A stretch of 57,395 bases of DNA. Origin: an uncultured Aquimarina sp. GTDB taxonomy: Bacteria > Bacteroidota > Bacteroidia > Flavobacteriales > Flavobacteriaceae. The notes below the pieces were generated by a model that saw only the letters and a list, made by a program, of their open reading frames with translations, was not told the origin of the DNA and did not search any database. Where the stretch lies: assembly GCA_938011245.1 (NCBI GenBank), contig CALLUJ010000060.1:1-57395 (forward strand). The letters are read 5' to 3'. Positions within the stretch are counted from its first letter, which is position 1; every line of letters begins with the position of its first letter. The translations under genes were made by a program, and so were the position numbers. Below, in pieces: positions 1-8,902 of the stretch.

Positions 1-1
1 T

Positions 2-2002
2 CCAAATAATACTTGTAGTTTGGATATTGGAAGTCAAACAGTGCCTACTAGTACAATGTTTGCAGATGCAGATTGTGATGGAGATGGATTGAATAATGAA
101 GAAGAAATTTCAGGAATTGACGATCCAGATACACCATTAAACCCTAATGGTAATACAACGAATCCATTAAATTTAGATAGCGATGGAGATGGAATAACCG
201 ATGGAGATGAGTCAGCAGATGGAACGAATCCAAACGATCCTTGTGATTTTGCAAGAACACCAACATTGCCAACTACAGGAGCATTTATGCGAGCAGATTG
301 CGATGGAGATGGTCTTACTAATGAAGAAGAAACTACCGGAGTAGATGATTCAAGTACGCCAGCTAATCCTAACGGAAACATTACAGACCCGCAGGATGAA
401 GATTCTGACGGAGATGGAGTTACTGATGGACAAGAAGCCTTAGACGGGACCAATCCAAATGATGTTTGCGATTACCTTGTGGTAAGTCAAGATATTACTA
501 AAGTAGAACAGGCTTGGAATGAGGCAGACTGTGATGGAGATAATCTAAACAATCGTGAAGAAATTACAGGAATTAATGATCCTAATACACCTACAGCAAA
601 CCCTAATGGTAATATTACAAATCCATTATTAGTAGATACCGATGGAGATGGGGTAACTGATGATGTGGAATCTGCTGATGGAACCGATCCAAATGATCCT
701 TGTAGCTTAGATCAAAACTTAATTACAGAACCAATAACAGTAATATCAGGAGATTTAGATTGTGATGGAGATGGATTGACAAATAACGAGGAAATAACAG
801 GAATTGATGACCCAGTAACACCAGCAAACCCTAATGGTAATATTACAAATCCAAATGATTCTGATACCGATGGTGATGGTGTTACCGATGGTGCTGAAGC
901 TATTGACGGAACCGATCCTAACGATCCATGTAGTTACCAAATATCGAGTCAAGTATTTGATAATGTAGAGCAATCTTGGAGAGAAGCCGATTGTGATGGA
1001 GATGGTCTTAACAATGGAGAAGAGACAACAGGAGTTGACGATCCAAACACTACATTGAGTCCTAATGGTATTACTACAGATCCATTAAATGAGGATTCCG
1101 ATGGAGATGGAGTAGATGACGGTCAGGAATCTACTGACGGTACAAACCCTAGAGATCTTTGTGATGTCAATATTGTAAGTCAAGATGCAAGCGCAATAGA
1201 TTCGTCATTGTTTGATGTAGGCGATTGTGATAATGATGGGATACCAAATATTGATGAAATCAATTTACCAGTAGTATTAGACCCAGATGGAGATAATGAT
1301 TCGGATGAAGATGGAATTCCAAATTACTTAGACCTTGACGATGATAATGATGGGGTAGAAACTAGGTTTGAAACTATAGGAAACCCGAGTGATGAACAAG
1401 ATACAGACGATGATGGAGTTCCAGACTATTTGGATATCGACGACGATGGAGATGGAGTAGCTACCGTATTTGAAGTATCTAATCCAGATGGAAATGGTAA
1501 CCCAGAAGATGCACAGGATACTGATGCGGATAGTAACCCAGATTATTTAGATACCGACGATGATAATGATGGAATATTAACTATAGAAGAAAACCCCGAT
1601 TTAAATGGAGATGGTAATCCTGATGATGCTGAGGATGCCAATATAAATGGAATTTCAGACTTCTTAGAGTTTAATAATATAAATCCTAATGCAGAGGATG
1701 GTATAGAAGTATTTAATGCAGTTTCACCAAATGGAGATGGAGAAAATGAAGACTTAATAATTTCGGGTCTATCTAGAACAGATTCTAACAATATTAAGAT
1801 TTATAACCGATGGGGTGTGCTTGTTTATGAGACTTCTCAATATGGAACTAATGGAAATGTCTTTAGAGGATTCTCTAATGGTAGAACCACAGTTAAATCT
1901 TCCGATGGCTTACCTACAGGGACCTATTATTACGTATTGACTTATAGGCTTACGAATAGTCAAGAAGACACTTCAAGAGCAGGTTATTTATACATCAATT
2001 AG
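2..2002 (+). CDS. Secreted T9SS type B cargo protein with thrombospondin type 3 repeats (5' truncated)
   Basis: The frame is open from the first base of the window, so the true start and any signal peptide lie outside; 666 residues are visible. From about residue 23 there are five 76-79 residue modules, each holding two acidic calcium-binding loops of the DxDxDGxxD type (thrombospondin type 3/EF-like) and two conserved cysteines, one in DCDGDG and one in PNDPC. These are followed by denser Asp/Asn loops (SDEDGIPNYLD, TDDDGVPDYLD). The last ~100 residues (NAVSPNGDGENED, IYNRWGVLVYET, LPTGTYYYVL) match the gliding-motility-associated C-terminal domain, the type B sorting signal of T9SS substrates. 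Known of the family: secreted or surface-attached adhesin-like proteins. The downstream PorP/SprF and OmpA genes support surface export. The specific ligand is unknown. Confidence 0.9.
   Translation, partial: PNNTCSLDIGSQTVPTSTMFADADCDGDGLNNEEEISGIDDPDTPLNPNGNTTNPLNLDSDGDGITDGDESADGTNPNDPCDFARTPTLPTTGAFMRADCDGDGLTNEEETTGVDDSSTPANPNGNITDPQDEDSDGDGVTDGQEALDGTNPNDVCDYLVVSQDITKVEQAWNEADCDGDNLNNREEITGINDPNTPTANPNGNITNPLLVDTDGDGVTDDVESADGTDPNDPCSLDQNLITEPITVISGDLDCDGDGLTNNEEITGIDDPVTPANPNGNITNPNDSDTDGDGVTDGAEAIDGTDPNDPCSYQISSQVFDNVEQSWREADCDGDGLNNGEETTGVDDPNTTLSPNGITTDPLNEDSDGDGVDDGQESTDGTNPRDLCDVNIVSQDASAIDSSLFDVGDCDNDGIPNIDEINLPVVLDPDGDNDSDEDGIPNYLDLDDDNDGVETRFETIGNPSDEQDTDDDGVPDYLDIDDDGDGVATVFEVSNPDGNGNPEDAQDTDADSNPDYLDTDDDNDGILTIEENPDLNGDGNPDDAEDANINGISDFLEFNNINPNAEDGIEVFNAVSPNGDGENEDLIISGLSRTDSNNIKIYNRWGVLVYETSQYGTNGNVFRGFSNGRTTVKSSDGLPTGTYYYVLTYRLTNSQEDTSRAGYLYIN
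68..1219 (+). repeat. Five tandem ~230-bp coding modules (TSP3-type)
   Basis: Five consecutive in-frame modules of 76-79 codons, each beginning at A/L-DCDGD and running through a conserved NPNG(N/I) segment, a second DGDG loop and a PNDPC-like motif. The spacer between PC and the next DCD varies in sequence but hardly in length. The repetition is at protein level and partly at DNA level (gatggagatgg recurs). A truncated earlier module (PNNTCS) is visible at the window edge, so the array is longer than seen here. Confidence 0.85.
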
Positions 2003-2017
2003 AATTCATGATTAAGT

Positions 2018-2039
2018 TCAGGGCTTTTCGAAGCCCTGA
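2018..2039 (+). promoter_or_regulatory. Intercistronic hairpin with UUCG tetraloop
   Basis: A perfect 9-bp stem (TCAGGGCTT / AAGCCCTGA) closes a TTCG loop, 16 nt after the stop of the cargo gene and 18 nt before the PorP/SprF start. It is not followed by a T tract, so it looks more like an mRNA-stabilising or attenuating stem than a strong terminator. Confidence 0.55.
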
Positions 2040-2057
2040 TATTTAAATCTTTAAGAT

Positions 2058-3020
2058 ATGAGAAAATATTATTTAAAAATTTCGAGTTGTATAATGCTAA
2101 TTTTATTTAGTAGTGTAGAATTGTTTTCACAACAGGACGCACAATATACACAGTATATGTACAATACAGTAACGATTAATCCTGCATATGCAGGGAGTAG
2201 AGATGTGTTAAGTGTTGTTGGTTTACACAGAAGTCAGTGGGTAGGTTTGGAAGGAGCTCCTAGAACACAAACACTTTCTATACATTCTCCAATTTCTAAT
2301 GGAAGAGTAGGTTTAGGAGGGAATGTTATAAAAGATGAAATTGGACCAACAGATGAGACTACACTTTCATTAGATTTTTCTTATACTATTCCCACTTCGG
2401 AAACAGGACAATTAAGTTTTGGATTAAAGGCTACGGGACATTTACTAAACGTAGATTTTGATCGTTTAAATTTCTTTGGAAATCGTGCTGATGATGCAAG
2501 ATTTCAAACAAATATAGATAATAAATTTAGTCCAAATGTTGGTGTTGGATTATATTATCGTACAGAAAAGTTTTATGCAGGATTGAGTGCTCCTAATTTG
2601 TTAGAAACACGTCATTTCGATGAAACTAGTGTTAATAGTAATTCCTCCAATAGCTTTCTAGCAGAAGAACGAATTAATATATATTTAAATTCGGGATATG
2701 TGTTTAATCTTAATAATTCTTTAAAATTTAAACCAGCTCTCTTATTAAAGGTAGTAGATGGAGCACCTTTGCAATTAGACGTTTCTGCTAATTTTTTATT
2801 GTATGAAAAATTAACCCTAGGAGCAGCATACAGGTGGGATGCCGCTTTTAGTGGATTAGTTGGATTTAATATTTCGGATGGACTTTTAATTGGATTTGCT
2901 TATGATAGAGAAACCACAGAATTAGGAGATACTTCTTTTGATGATGGGAGTTACGAAATTCTAATTCGTTTCGAGTTATTTAAAAAGTTATCACGTATTA
3001 TAACACCTCGTTTCTTTTAA
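2058..3020 (+). CDS. PorP/SprF family T9SS outer membrane protein
   Basis: 320 residues. An N-terminal signal peptide (about residues 1-25) precedes the family signature QDAQYTQYMYN...NPAYAGSR at about residues 25-48. The rest alternates Gly and aromatic residues as in an outer membrane beta-barrel and ends in a phenylalanine-rich terminus (ITPRFF). Known of the family: PorP/SprF proteins help deliver or anchor specific T9SS type B cargo and are usually encoded right after that cargo. Here the gene directly follows a type B cargo gene and precedes an OmpA-family gene, so it is probably the partner of the upstream repeat protein (inference). Whether it equals SprF itself cannot be settled, since genomes carry many paralogues. 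Confidence 0.92.
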   Translation: MRKYYLKISSCIMLILFSSVELFSQQDAQYTQYMYNTVTINPAYAGSRDVLSVVGLHRSQWVGLEGAPRTQTLSIHSPISNGRVGLGGNVIKDEIGPTDETTLSLDFSYTIPTSETGQLSFGLKATGHLLNVDFDRLNFFGNRADDARFQTNIDNKFSPNVGVGLYYRTEKFYAGLSAPNLLETRHFDETSVNSNSSNSFLAEERINIYLNSGYVFNLNNSLKFKPALLLKVVDGAPLQLDVSANFLLYEKLTLGAAYRWDAAFSGLVGFNISDGLLIGFAYDRETTELGDTSFDDGSYEILIRFELFKKLSRIITPRFF

Positions 3021-3031
3021 ACAGTACCGTT

Positions 3032-5017
3032 ATGAAAAAAAAATATATATACATTTTATTATTCAGTTCAGTAACATCTTTAATGACTTGCTTTGCTCAA
3101 GAAGGAAAAATTAAAAATGCTGATAAAGATTTTAATCAATACAATTATATAAATGCAAGAAAAGCATATTTGAAGGTTGTAGAAAATGGGTATGCTTCTC
3201 AAGATATCTATGAAAAAATAGGGGATTCGTATTATTTTAATGCTGAATTAGAAAAAGCTTCTAAATGGTATGCTAAACTTTATTATGAATATAAAAATAA
3301 AATAGATCCAGAATATTTATTTCGTTATTCTCAAAGTCTAAAAAATATTGGTCAGTACGAAAATGCAGATACGGTGATGAATGATTTTCGAAAAGCTACA
3401 GGTACTGAAGATCGAAGATCAAAGCTTTTTTTAAGTAAGCCAGATTACTTGGAGTTAATTAAATTACAATCGGGTAAGTTTGATATAGTAAACCTTCCTA
3501 TAAATTCTCCTGAATCTGATTTTGGTCCTAGTTTTATGAAAGACGATCAAATTGTATTTGCTTCTTCAAGAGGAGGTGGAGTTTCAAAGGTAGTTCACGA
3601 ATGGACTAAAGCAAACTTTTTAGATTTATATGCGACCAAACGAGAAAGTAAAAATACGATGGCGGTTACAGGAGTATCTGAAATAAGAGGCGATGTAAAT
3701 ACAAGTTTACATGAATCTTCAAGTGTATTTACAAACGATGGAAATACAGTATATTTTACAAGAAATAATTTTACGAATAGAAAAAGGAAGGGAGATGAAT
3801 CTGGGACAACCTTATTGAAATTATATAAGGCTACTAAAAATGAAAAAGGAAAATGGACAGATGTTCTAGAGTTGCCTTTTAATAGTAATGAATTTTCTAC
3901 AGCTCACCCAGCACTATCGGTAGATGAAAAAACATTATATTTTGCCAGCGATAGACCAGGAACTACAGGGTTGTCTGATTTGTACAGTGTTAATATTTTA
4001 GGAAATAACCAATATAGTGAACCTAAAAACTTAGGTAAAAATATAAATACAGAAGCTAGGGAGACTTTCCCATTTATAAGTAAAGAAGGAAAATTATTTT
4101 TTGCTAGTGATGGTCACCCCGGTTTGGGAGGATTAGATGTATTTGTAACTTCTTCCTCTTCTAACGGTAGAGTATTTAAAGAACCGTATAATATTGGAGA
4201 GCCTATTAATAGCCCTTATGACGATTTTACTTTTATTATAGATTCTGATACTAAAATAGGATATTTTACGAGTAATAGAACAGGGGGTATAGGAGATGAT
4301 GATATATATAGTTTTATTCAAACTAAAAAACTAATAGAGAGTTGTAATCAGTATTTAAGTGGGATTGTTACGGATGCTGAAACTAGAGAAGTATTACCAG
4401 GAGCCGAAGTACTATTGTTAAACTCTAAAATGGAAAAAATAGAAAGTACTACCGCAGATAGCCAAGGAAGATATAGCTTGTCAGTAGTTTGTAACGAAGA
4501 ATATGTAATTAGAGCGGCAAAGGCAACATATAGAAAAACGGAAGTTGACTTTTTTACAGATAACATTTTTGAATTTAAACATAACCAGCCAATACAATTA
4601 AGAAAAGGAGAAAAAGAATTGGGTATTATAACTGCTAAAATTGGAGATGATTTAGGAAAATTACTCCAATTAAATCCAATTTATTTTGATTTTGATAAGT
4701 CTTATATTCGTCCAGATGCAGAGATTGAGTTACAAAAAGTAATAGCGGTACTTAAAGAGTATCCTAATATGGAAATAGATGTGAGGAGTCATACCGATAG
4801 TAGAGCTCCATATAACTATAATATTGCGTTAAGTAAAAGAAGAAATAAAGAAACGCTTAAGTATATTATAGAACGCGGTGGAATAAGTGTTTCTCGCTTA
4901 ACAGGTAAAGGTTATGGGGAAACACAACTAACTAACGGTTGTGCAGATGGCATAGACTGCTCCGAAGAAGAACATCAATTAAACAGAAGAAGTGAGTTTA
5001 TAATTACAAAACAATAG
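3032..5017 (+). CDS. OmpA-family protein with TPR-like, PD40 and peptidoglycan-binding domains
   Basis: 661 residues, starting 11 nt after PorP/SprF. The order is: signal peptide (1-22), helical TPR-like part (about 25-130), WD40-like/PD40 beta-propeller (about 160-430, repeated FASDRPG and FFASDGH blocks), a carboxypeptidase-regulatory-like beta-sandwich (about 438-525, LSGIVTDAETREVLPGAEV), and a C-terminal OmpA domain (about 550-661) with NPIYFDFDKSYIRP, the peptidoglycan-contacting region HTDSRAPYNYN and NRRSEF. This is the architecture of the PorE-like/OmpA proteins that accompany PorP/SprF genes. Likely role: tethering the export or surface complex to peptidoglycan (inference). It ends the trio; rpsP begins a new transcription unit. 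Confidence 0.9.
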   Translation: MKKKYIYILLFSSVTSLMTCFAQEGKIKNADKDFNQYNYINARKAYLKVVENGYASQDIYEKIGDSYYFNAELEKASKWYAKLYYEYKNKIDPEYLFRYSQSLKNIGQYENADTVMNDFRKATGTEDRRSKLFLSKPDYLELIKLQSGKFDIVNLPINSPESDFGPSFMKDDQIVFASSRGGGVSKVVHEWTKANFLDLYATKRESKNTMAVTGVSEIRGDVNTSLHESSSVFTNDGNTVYFTRNNFTNRKRKGDESGTTLLKLYKATKNEKGKWTDVLELPFNSNEFSTAHPALSVDEKTLYFASDRPGTTGLSDLYSVNILGNNQYSEPKNLGKNINTEARETFPFISKEGKLFFASDGHPGLGGLDVFVTSSSSNGRVFKEPYNIGEPINSPYDDFTFIIDSDTKIGYFTSNRTGGIGDDDIYSFIQTKKLIESCNQYLSGIVTDAETREVLPGAEVLLLNSKMEKIESTTADSQGRYSLSVVCNEEYVIRAAKATYRKTEVDFFTDNIFEFKHNQPIQLRKGEKELGIITAKIGDDLGKLLQLNPIYFDFDKSYIRPDAEIELQKVIAVLKEYPNMEIDVRSHTDSRAPYNYNIALSKRRNKETLKYIIERGGISVSRLTGKGYGETQLTNGCADGIDCSEEEHQLNRRSEFIITKQ

Positions 5018-5066
5018 ATTAATAGTAAATAGTTAGTTTTTTCGGGCGCATTAATACAATTTTATG

Positions 5067-5074
5067 TATTTTTG
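5067..5074 (+). promoter_or_regulatory. Putative -7 element (TATTTTTG) of the rpsP operon
   Basis: TATTTTTG fits the Bacteroidota -7 consensus TAnnTTTG and lies 45 nt before the rpsP start codon. No clear TTG -33 box is seen at the usual distance. A small stem, GAGGT/ACCTC, occupies 5091-5105 in the expected leader. Confidence 0.5.
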
Positions 5075-5119
5075 TGCCCTAATTATAATCGAGGTCGAGT
5101 ACCTCAAAAATAAATTTTT

Positions 5120-5650
5120 ATGCCTGTTAAATTAAGATTACAGAGACACGGTAAAAAAGGGAAGCCTTTTTATTGGATTGTTGCAGCAGATGCAAGATCA
5201 AAAAGAGATGGTAAATACTTGGAAAAAGTAGGTACTTATAACCCAAACACAAATCCTGCAACTATTGATATAGATGTTGATGGTGCTGTAAAATGGTTGC
5301 AAAATGGAGCGCAACCAACGGATACAGCAAAGAATATTCTTTCTACTAAAGGAGTGCTATTAAAAAATCACCTTTTAGGTGGAGTAGCTAAAGGTGCTTT
5401 AACAGCAGAACAAGCAGAGGAAAAATTCCAAGCTTGGATTGCGGAGAAAGAAGGTGCTTTAAGTTCTGAAAAAGATATATTAGCTAAGAAAGCAGCTGAA
5501 GAAAAAGCAAAATTAATTGCAGCAGAAAAAGAAGTTAATGCTAAACGTGAAGCTGATGCGGCGGCACAATTAGCAGAAGAAGAGGCGGCAGCTAAAGCTA
5601 AAGCCGAAGAAGAAGCTTCAGATGCAGAAGCAAATAAAGAAGAAGAGTAG
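5120..5650 (+). CDS. rpsP: 30S ribosomal protein S16
   Basis: 176 residues. The first ~80 residues are canonical S16 ([40 protein letters not shown]), which binds 16S rRNA in the body of the small subunit. From about residue 110 the protein continues as a long Ala/Glu/Lys-rich, probably helical or coiled-coil tail ending in EEE; the usual bacterial S16 is only ~80-90 residues. Such extensions are common in Bacteroidota. It is the first gene of the operon with rimM, the usual pairing. Its ATG follows an A-rich leader without a Shine-Dalgarno, which is normal for this phylum. Confidence 0.97.
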   Translation: MPVKLRLQRHGKKGKPFYWIVAADARSKRDGKYLEKVGTYNPNTNPATIDIDVDGAVKWLQNGAQPTDTAKNILSTKGVLLKNHLLGGVAKGALTAEQAEEKFQAWIAEKEGALSSEKDILAKKAAEEKAKLIAAEKEVNAKREADAAAQLAEEEAAAKAKAEEEASDAEANKEEE

Positions 5651-5665
5651 TAAAATTACTAGATA

Positions 5666-6190
5666 ATGCGTAAAGAAGATTGTTTCTATTTAGGCAGAAT
5701 CGTAAGTAAGTTTAGCTTCAAGGGAGAGGTTTTAATTAAATTAGAATCCGATAATCCCGAACAATATTTAGAAATGGAATCAGTATTTGTTGAATATAAC
5801 AGCAATCTGGTTCCATTTTTTGTAGATAAATGTAAACTTCATAAATCGGAAATGTTGCGTATTAAGTTCGAGGACGTAGATACAGAACAAGATGCAGATG
5901 ACCTAATAAAAGCTAGTTTGTATTTGCCGTTAGATTTATTGCCGGAGTTGGATGACAATCAATTTTATTTTCACGAGGTTATTGGTTTTACGGTAATAGA
6001 TTTAAATAGAGGAGAAATAGGTACTATTTCTGCTATTAATGATACCACTTCGCAGGCGCTTTTTGAGATAGAATATCAAGGAAAGCAAATTTTAATTCCA
6101 ATGAATGATAACTTTATTCATAAGTTGGATAAAGATAAAAAACAGCTTACCGTAAACACACCTGAAGGTCTTATTGACTTATATTTGTAA
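5666..6190 (+). CDS. rimM: Ribosome maturation factor RimM
   Basis: 174 residues, starting 15 nt after rpsP. The N-terminal RimM beta-barrel begins CFYLGRIVSKFSFKGEVLIKL, and the C-terminal PRC-barrel-like half (from about residue 98) holds FYFHEVIGFTVID and the terminal VNTPEGLIDLYL, a common RimM ending. The protein assists maturation of the 30S head and 16S rRNA processing. Length and order next to rpsP agree with the family. The usual trmD is not next; a tRNA methyltransferase of another family follows. Confidence 0.95.
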   Translation: MRKEDCFYLGRIVSKFSFKGEVLIKLESDNPEQYLEMESVFVEYNSNLVPFFVDKCKLHKSEMLRIKFEDVDTEQDADDLIKASLYLPLDLLPELDDNQFYFHEVIGFTVIDLNRGEIGTISAINDTTSQALFEIEYQGKQILIPMNDNFIHKLDKDKKQLTVNTPEGLIDLYL

Positions 6191-6208
6191 TACATTACAA
6201 GGATACTA

Positions 6209-6925
6209 ATGTCAGCACCCTTCCAATTCAAACAATTTAATATAAAACAAGATAAATGTGCCATGAAAATAGGTACTGATGGCGTTTTGTTAGGAACATG
6301 GACTATGCTAAAGAGTGAGCCTAGGAATGTGTTAGATATTGGTACAGGAACAGGTGTTATTTCATTGATATTAGCACAGCGTTTTGGGACATCAGAAATA
6401 GAAGCTGTAGAAATAGATGGAGCTGCTTTTGAGCAAGCTATTGATAATTTTGAAGAATCCCCATGGGGAGATCGTTTGTTTGGATATCACGCCTCTTTTC
6501 AGGAGTTTTTTCAAGAAGTAGACGATGAAAAATATGATTTAATAATTAGTAATCCCCCTTATTTATCTCCTACAAAAAAATCGGAAAATAATATTCGTAA
6601 TACGGCTCGTTTTGAAGATGCTTTGCCTTTTGAACATTTGTTTTATGGAGCTTCAAAGCTATTAGAAGAAGAAGGAATATTTGCAATAATAATTCCTTTT
6701 GACAGAGAAAATCTAGTGGTTGAAATTGCAGCAAAAATGCATTTAATTCCTTCAAGGATAACAAGAGTAAAAGGTACTGTAAAAAGTATAGTTAAAAGGA
6801 GTCTTATAGAGTTCCAATTTAGTGCAAATGCCGTTGAAGAAAACGAATTGATTTTAGAAAAGGAACGACATGTGTATACGAATGAATATAGGGCGTTAGT
6901 TAAAGATTTTTATTTGAAGTTATAA
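6209..6925 (+). CDS. trmN6: tRNA1(Val) (adenine37-N6)-methyltransferase
   Basis: 238 residues. The SAM-binding motif LDIGTGTGVISL is at about 42-53 and the N6-adenine catalytic motif NPPY at 115-118. The N-terminus (FQFKQFNIKQDKCAMKIGTDGVLLG) is that of the TrmN6/YfiC family, which methylates A37 of tRNA-Val. It starts 18 nt after rimM, so the unit has a translation theme (S16, RimM, tRNA modification). Methylation of another RNA by a paralogue is the main alternative, but the N-terminal signature favours TrmN6. Confidence 0.9.
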   Translation: MSAPFQFKQFNIKQDKCAMKIGTDGVLLGTWTMLKSEPRNVLDIGTGTGVISLILAQRFGTSEIEAVEIDGAAFEQAIDNFEESPWGDRLFGYHASFQEFFQEVDDEKYDLIISNPPYLSPTKKSENNIRNTARFEDALPFEHLFYGASKLLEEEGIFAIIIPFDRENLVVEIAAKMHLIPSRITRVKGTVKSIVKRSLIEFQFSANAVEENELILEKERHVYTNEYRALVKDFYLKL

Positions 6926-6932
6926 GTACGAT

Positions 6933-7607
6933 ATGGAAAAAATAGGGCACAGAGGGGCAAAAGGGCATGTGGCGGAAAATACTATCGCTTCTATCGATTG
7001 TGCTATAAAATTAGGAGTGGATGCAGTGGAAGTCGATGTACATATTTGTAAAACAGGGGAGTTAGTTGTAATTCACGATAGTACCATAAATAGAACAACA
7101 ACAGGAAAAGGAAAAGTAAACAAACTACCTTATAATAAGCTTAAAGAATTAAGAACGGAAGGCTATGTTATTCCAACTCTAAATGAAGTTATCGAGTATT
7201 GCTCAAATAAATGTAAAATACATATTGAATTAAAAGGAAAAGGAACTGCTATTAAAGTTGCTAATTTAGTGGAAGAAGCTGTTGCATCAGGTAATTGGGC
7301 GTATAATCAATTACTGGTGTCTAGTTTTAAATATAGCCGTTTAAAAAAGATAAAAAAGCAATATCCTAAAATACGTTTAGGAATTATTGCTCAAAAAAGG
7401 CATAATAAGGCATTAAAACATGCTTTAAAAAATGGTTATGAATCAGTGTATTTGTATCATAAAAGAATAAGCCCCTATTTGGTACGTATTGCAAAATTGA
7501 AAAAACTTGAAATATATGCTTGGACAGTTAATGAGTCTAGCGCTATAAGAAAAATGAATAAATTGGGCGTTCGTGGTGTTATTTCAGATTTTCCAGATAA
7601 ATTATGA
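6933..7607 (+). CDS. Glycerophosphodiester phosphodiesterase family protein
   Basis: 224 residues forming one GDPD TIM-barrel. The catalytic signature HRGAKGHVAENT contains His6 and Glu15, followed by VEVDVHICKTGELVVIHD with metal-binding Glu/Asp and the second His. HIELKG in the middle and YAWTVNE near the end are also typical. It hydrolyses glycerophosphodiesters to glycerol 3-phosphate and an alcohol. There is no signal peptide, so it is probably cytoplasmic. It begins 7 nt after trmN6 and its stop overlaps the next start (ATGA). Confidence 0.93.
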   Translation: MEKIGHRGAKGHVAENTIASIDCAIKLGVDAVEVDVHICKTGELVVIHDSTINRTTTGKGKVNKLPYNKLKELRTEGYVIPTLNEVIEYCSNKCKIHIELKGKGTAIKVANLVEEAVASGNWAYNQLLVSSFKYSRLKKIKKQYPKIRLGIIAQKRHNKALKHALKNGYESVYLYHKRISPYLVRIAKLKKLEIYAWTVNESSAIRKMNKLGVRGVISDFPDKL

Positions 7608-8824
7608 AAGACTATGATGTTATAATAGTTGGAGGGGGAGCTTCGGGTTTTTTTACGGCTATTAATATTGCAGAAACTAACTCAAAGCTTAAGATATTAA
7701 TCTTAGAGAAAGGTAAAGAGGTATTGCAAAAAGTTAAAATCTCTGGAGGAGGAAGATGTAATGTAACCCATGCAGAGTTTATTCCAAACGAGTTAGCTAA
7801 AAACTATCCAAGAGGGGAAAAAGAGCTTAGGGGGCCATTTCATAACTTTATGACAGGAGATGTGATGGGATGGTTTGAGAATAGAGGTGTCGAATTAAAA
7901 ATAGAGGACGATGGTCGTGTGTTTCCAACATCTAATTCTTCCCAAACTATAATTGATTGTTTATTAACATTGGCATTAAAATTAAATATTCAAATAGAAA
8001 GGTCACAAATAGTAACTGACTTTTTGCTAGAAGAAAATGAAAAAGTAAGCTGGCAATTAAAAACTAAAACTACCCGGTTTAGTGCTCAAAAAATAGTGAT
8101 AGCTACGGGGAGTCAAACTAAAATTTGGGAAAAATTATCAAAGTTAGGTCATTCTGTGACACCCCCAGTACCTTCATTATTTACTTTTAATTGCAACGAT
8201 TTAAGAATTAAGCCTATTCCAGGAGTATCGGTTATAGCACAAGTAATAGTAAAATCGGCTAAATTAAAAAATGAAGGGCCTATATTAATTACGCATTGGG
8301 GATTTAGTGGACCCGCAATATTAAAGTTATCTGCTTGGGGAGCTAGAAGTTTAAACGAATTAGATTATAAATTCGATTTACAGATTAATTGGACTAATAC
8401 AGAAAATTTTGAGAGTTGTAAAGCATTGTTGAATAATAAAAGGTTGGTATATCCTAAGCAACAAGTTATTAAAAACCCACTTTTTAAATTGCCAAAACGT
8501 TTATGGGTGCAATTGGTTACAGCGGCAAGCATTATAGAGAATCAACGTTGGGCAGACTTGAGCAAAAAGCAACTAGTAGCTTTAGCATCAGAGCTTACTC
8601 TAGGAACTTTCTTTATAGATGGTAAGAGTATTTTTAAGGATGAATTTGTAACCGCAGGAGGTGTAAATTTAAAAGAAATTAATTTTAAAACCTATCAATC
8701 TCAAAAATTGCCTAATTGTTATTTAGTAGGTGAGGTTCTTAATATAGATGCTATTACAGGAGGTTTTAATTTTCAAAACGCCTGGACATCTGGGTTTTTA
8801 GCAGCAAAATCTATTGCAGGCTAA
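7604..8824 (+). CDS. NAD(P)/FAD-dependent oxidoreductase, HI0933/YhiN family
   Basis: 406 residues. The Rossmann dinucleotide motif VIIVGGGASGFF is at about 6-17, with family-specific KVKISGGGRCNVTH at about 44-57 and a C-terminal FAD-binding stretch, GEVLNIDAITGGFNFQNAW. This is the HI0933-like flavoprotein family, whose substrate is not established. Translationally coupled to the upstream gene by a 4-nt ATGA overlap. Last gene of the unit; a bidirectional terminator follows. Confidence 0.9.
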   Translation: MKDYDVIIVGGGASGFFTAINIAETNSKLKILILEKGKEVLQKVKISGGGRCNVTHAEFIPNELAKNYPRGEKELRGPFHNFMTGDVMGWFENRGVELKIEDDGRVFPTSNSSQTIIDCLLTLALKLNIQIERSQIVTDFLLEENEKVSWQLKTKTTRFSAQKIVIATGSQTKIWEKLSKLGHSVTPPVPSLFTFNCNDLRIKPIPGVSVIAQVIVKSAKLKNEGPILITHWGFSGPAILKLSAWGARSLNELDYKFDLQINWTNTENFESCKALLNNKRLVYPKQQVIKNPLFKLPKRLWVQLVTAASIIENQRWADLSKKQLVALASELTLGTFFIDGKSIFKDEFVTAGGVNLKEINFKTYQSQKLPNCYLVGEVLNIDAITGGFNFQNAWTSGFLAAKSIAG

Positions 8825-8833
8825 TCGATAATC

Positions 8834-8880
8834 AAAAAAAGGCCAATGTTTTAAATTATTTAAAACGTTGGCCTTTTGAG
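8834..8880. terminator. Bidirectional rho-independent terminator
   Basis: A 15-bp stem (8841-8855 with 8859-8873, one G-U type mismatch) carries GGCC at its base, flanked by A's on the left and TTTT on the right. It lies between the convergent flavoprotein gene and clpX and can serve both strands. Confidence 0.85.
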
Positions 8881-8902
8881 GCATGTAAAAATAAAACCTG
8901 TG

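Noticed and set aside
34-453. Long open frame antisense to the repeat protein
   Set aside because: It mirrors the Asp/Gly-rich repeat codons (Ser/Pro-rich on the other strand), a composition artefact; it has no start context or promoter.
1-1219. Tandem repeats considered as a CRISPR array
   Set aside because: The periodicity is a coding repeat in one frame with diverged units of ~230 bp; no short identical repeats with unique spacers, no cas genes.
6180-6187. TATATTTG resembling a -7 element before trmN6
   Set aside because: It lies on the last rimM codons (Tyr-Leu) in a tightly spaced operon; probably chance.
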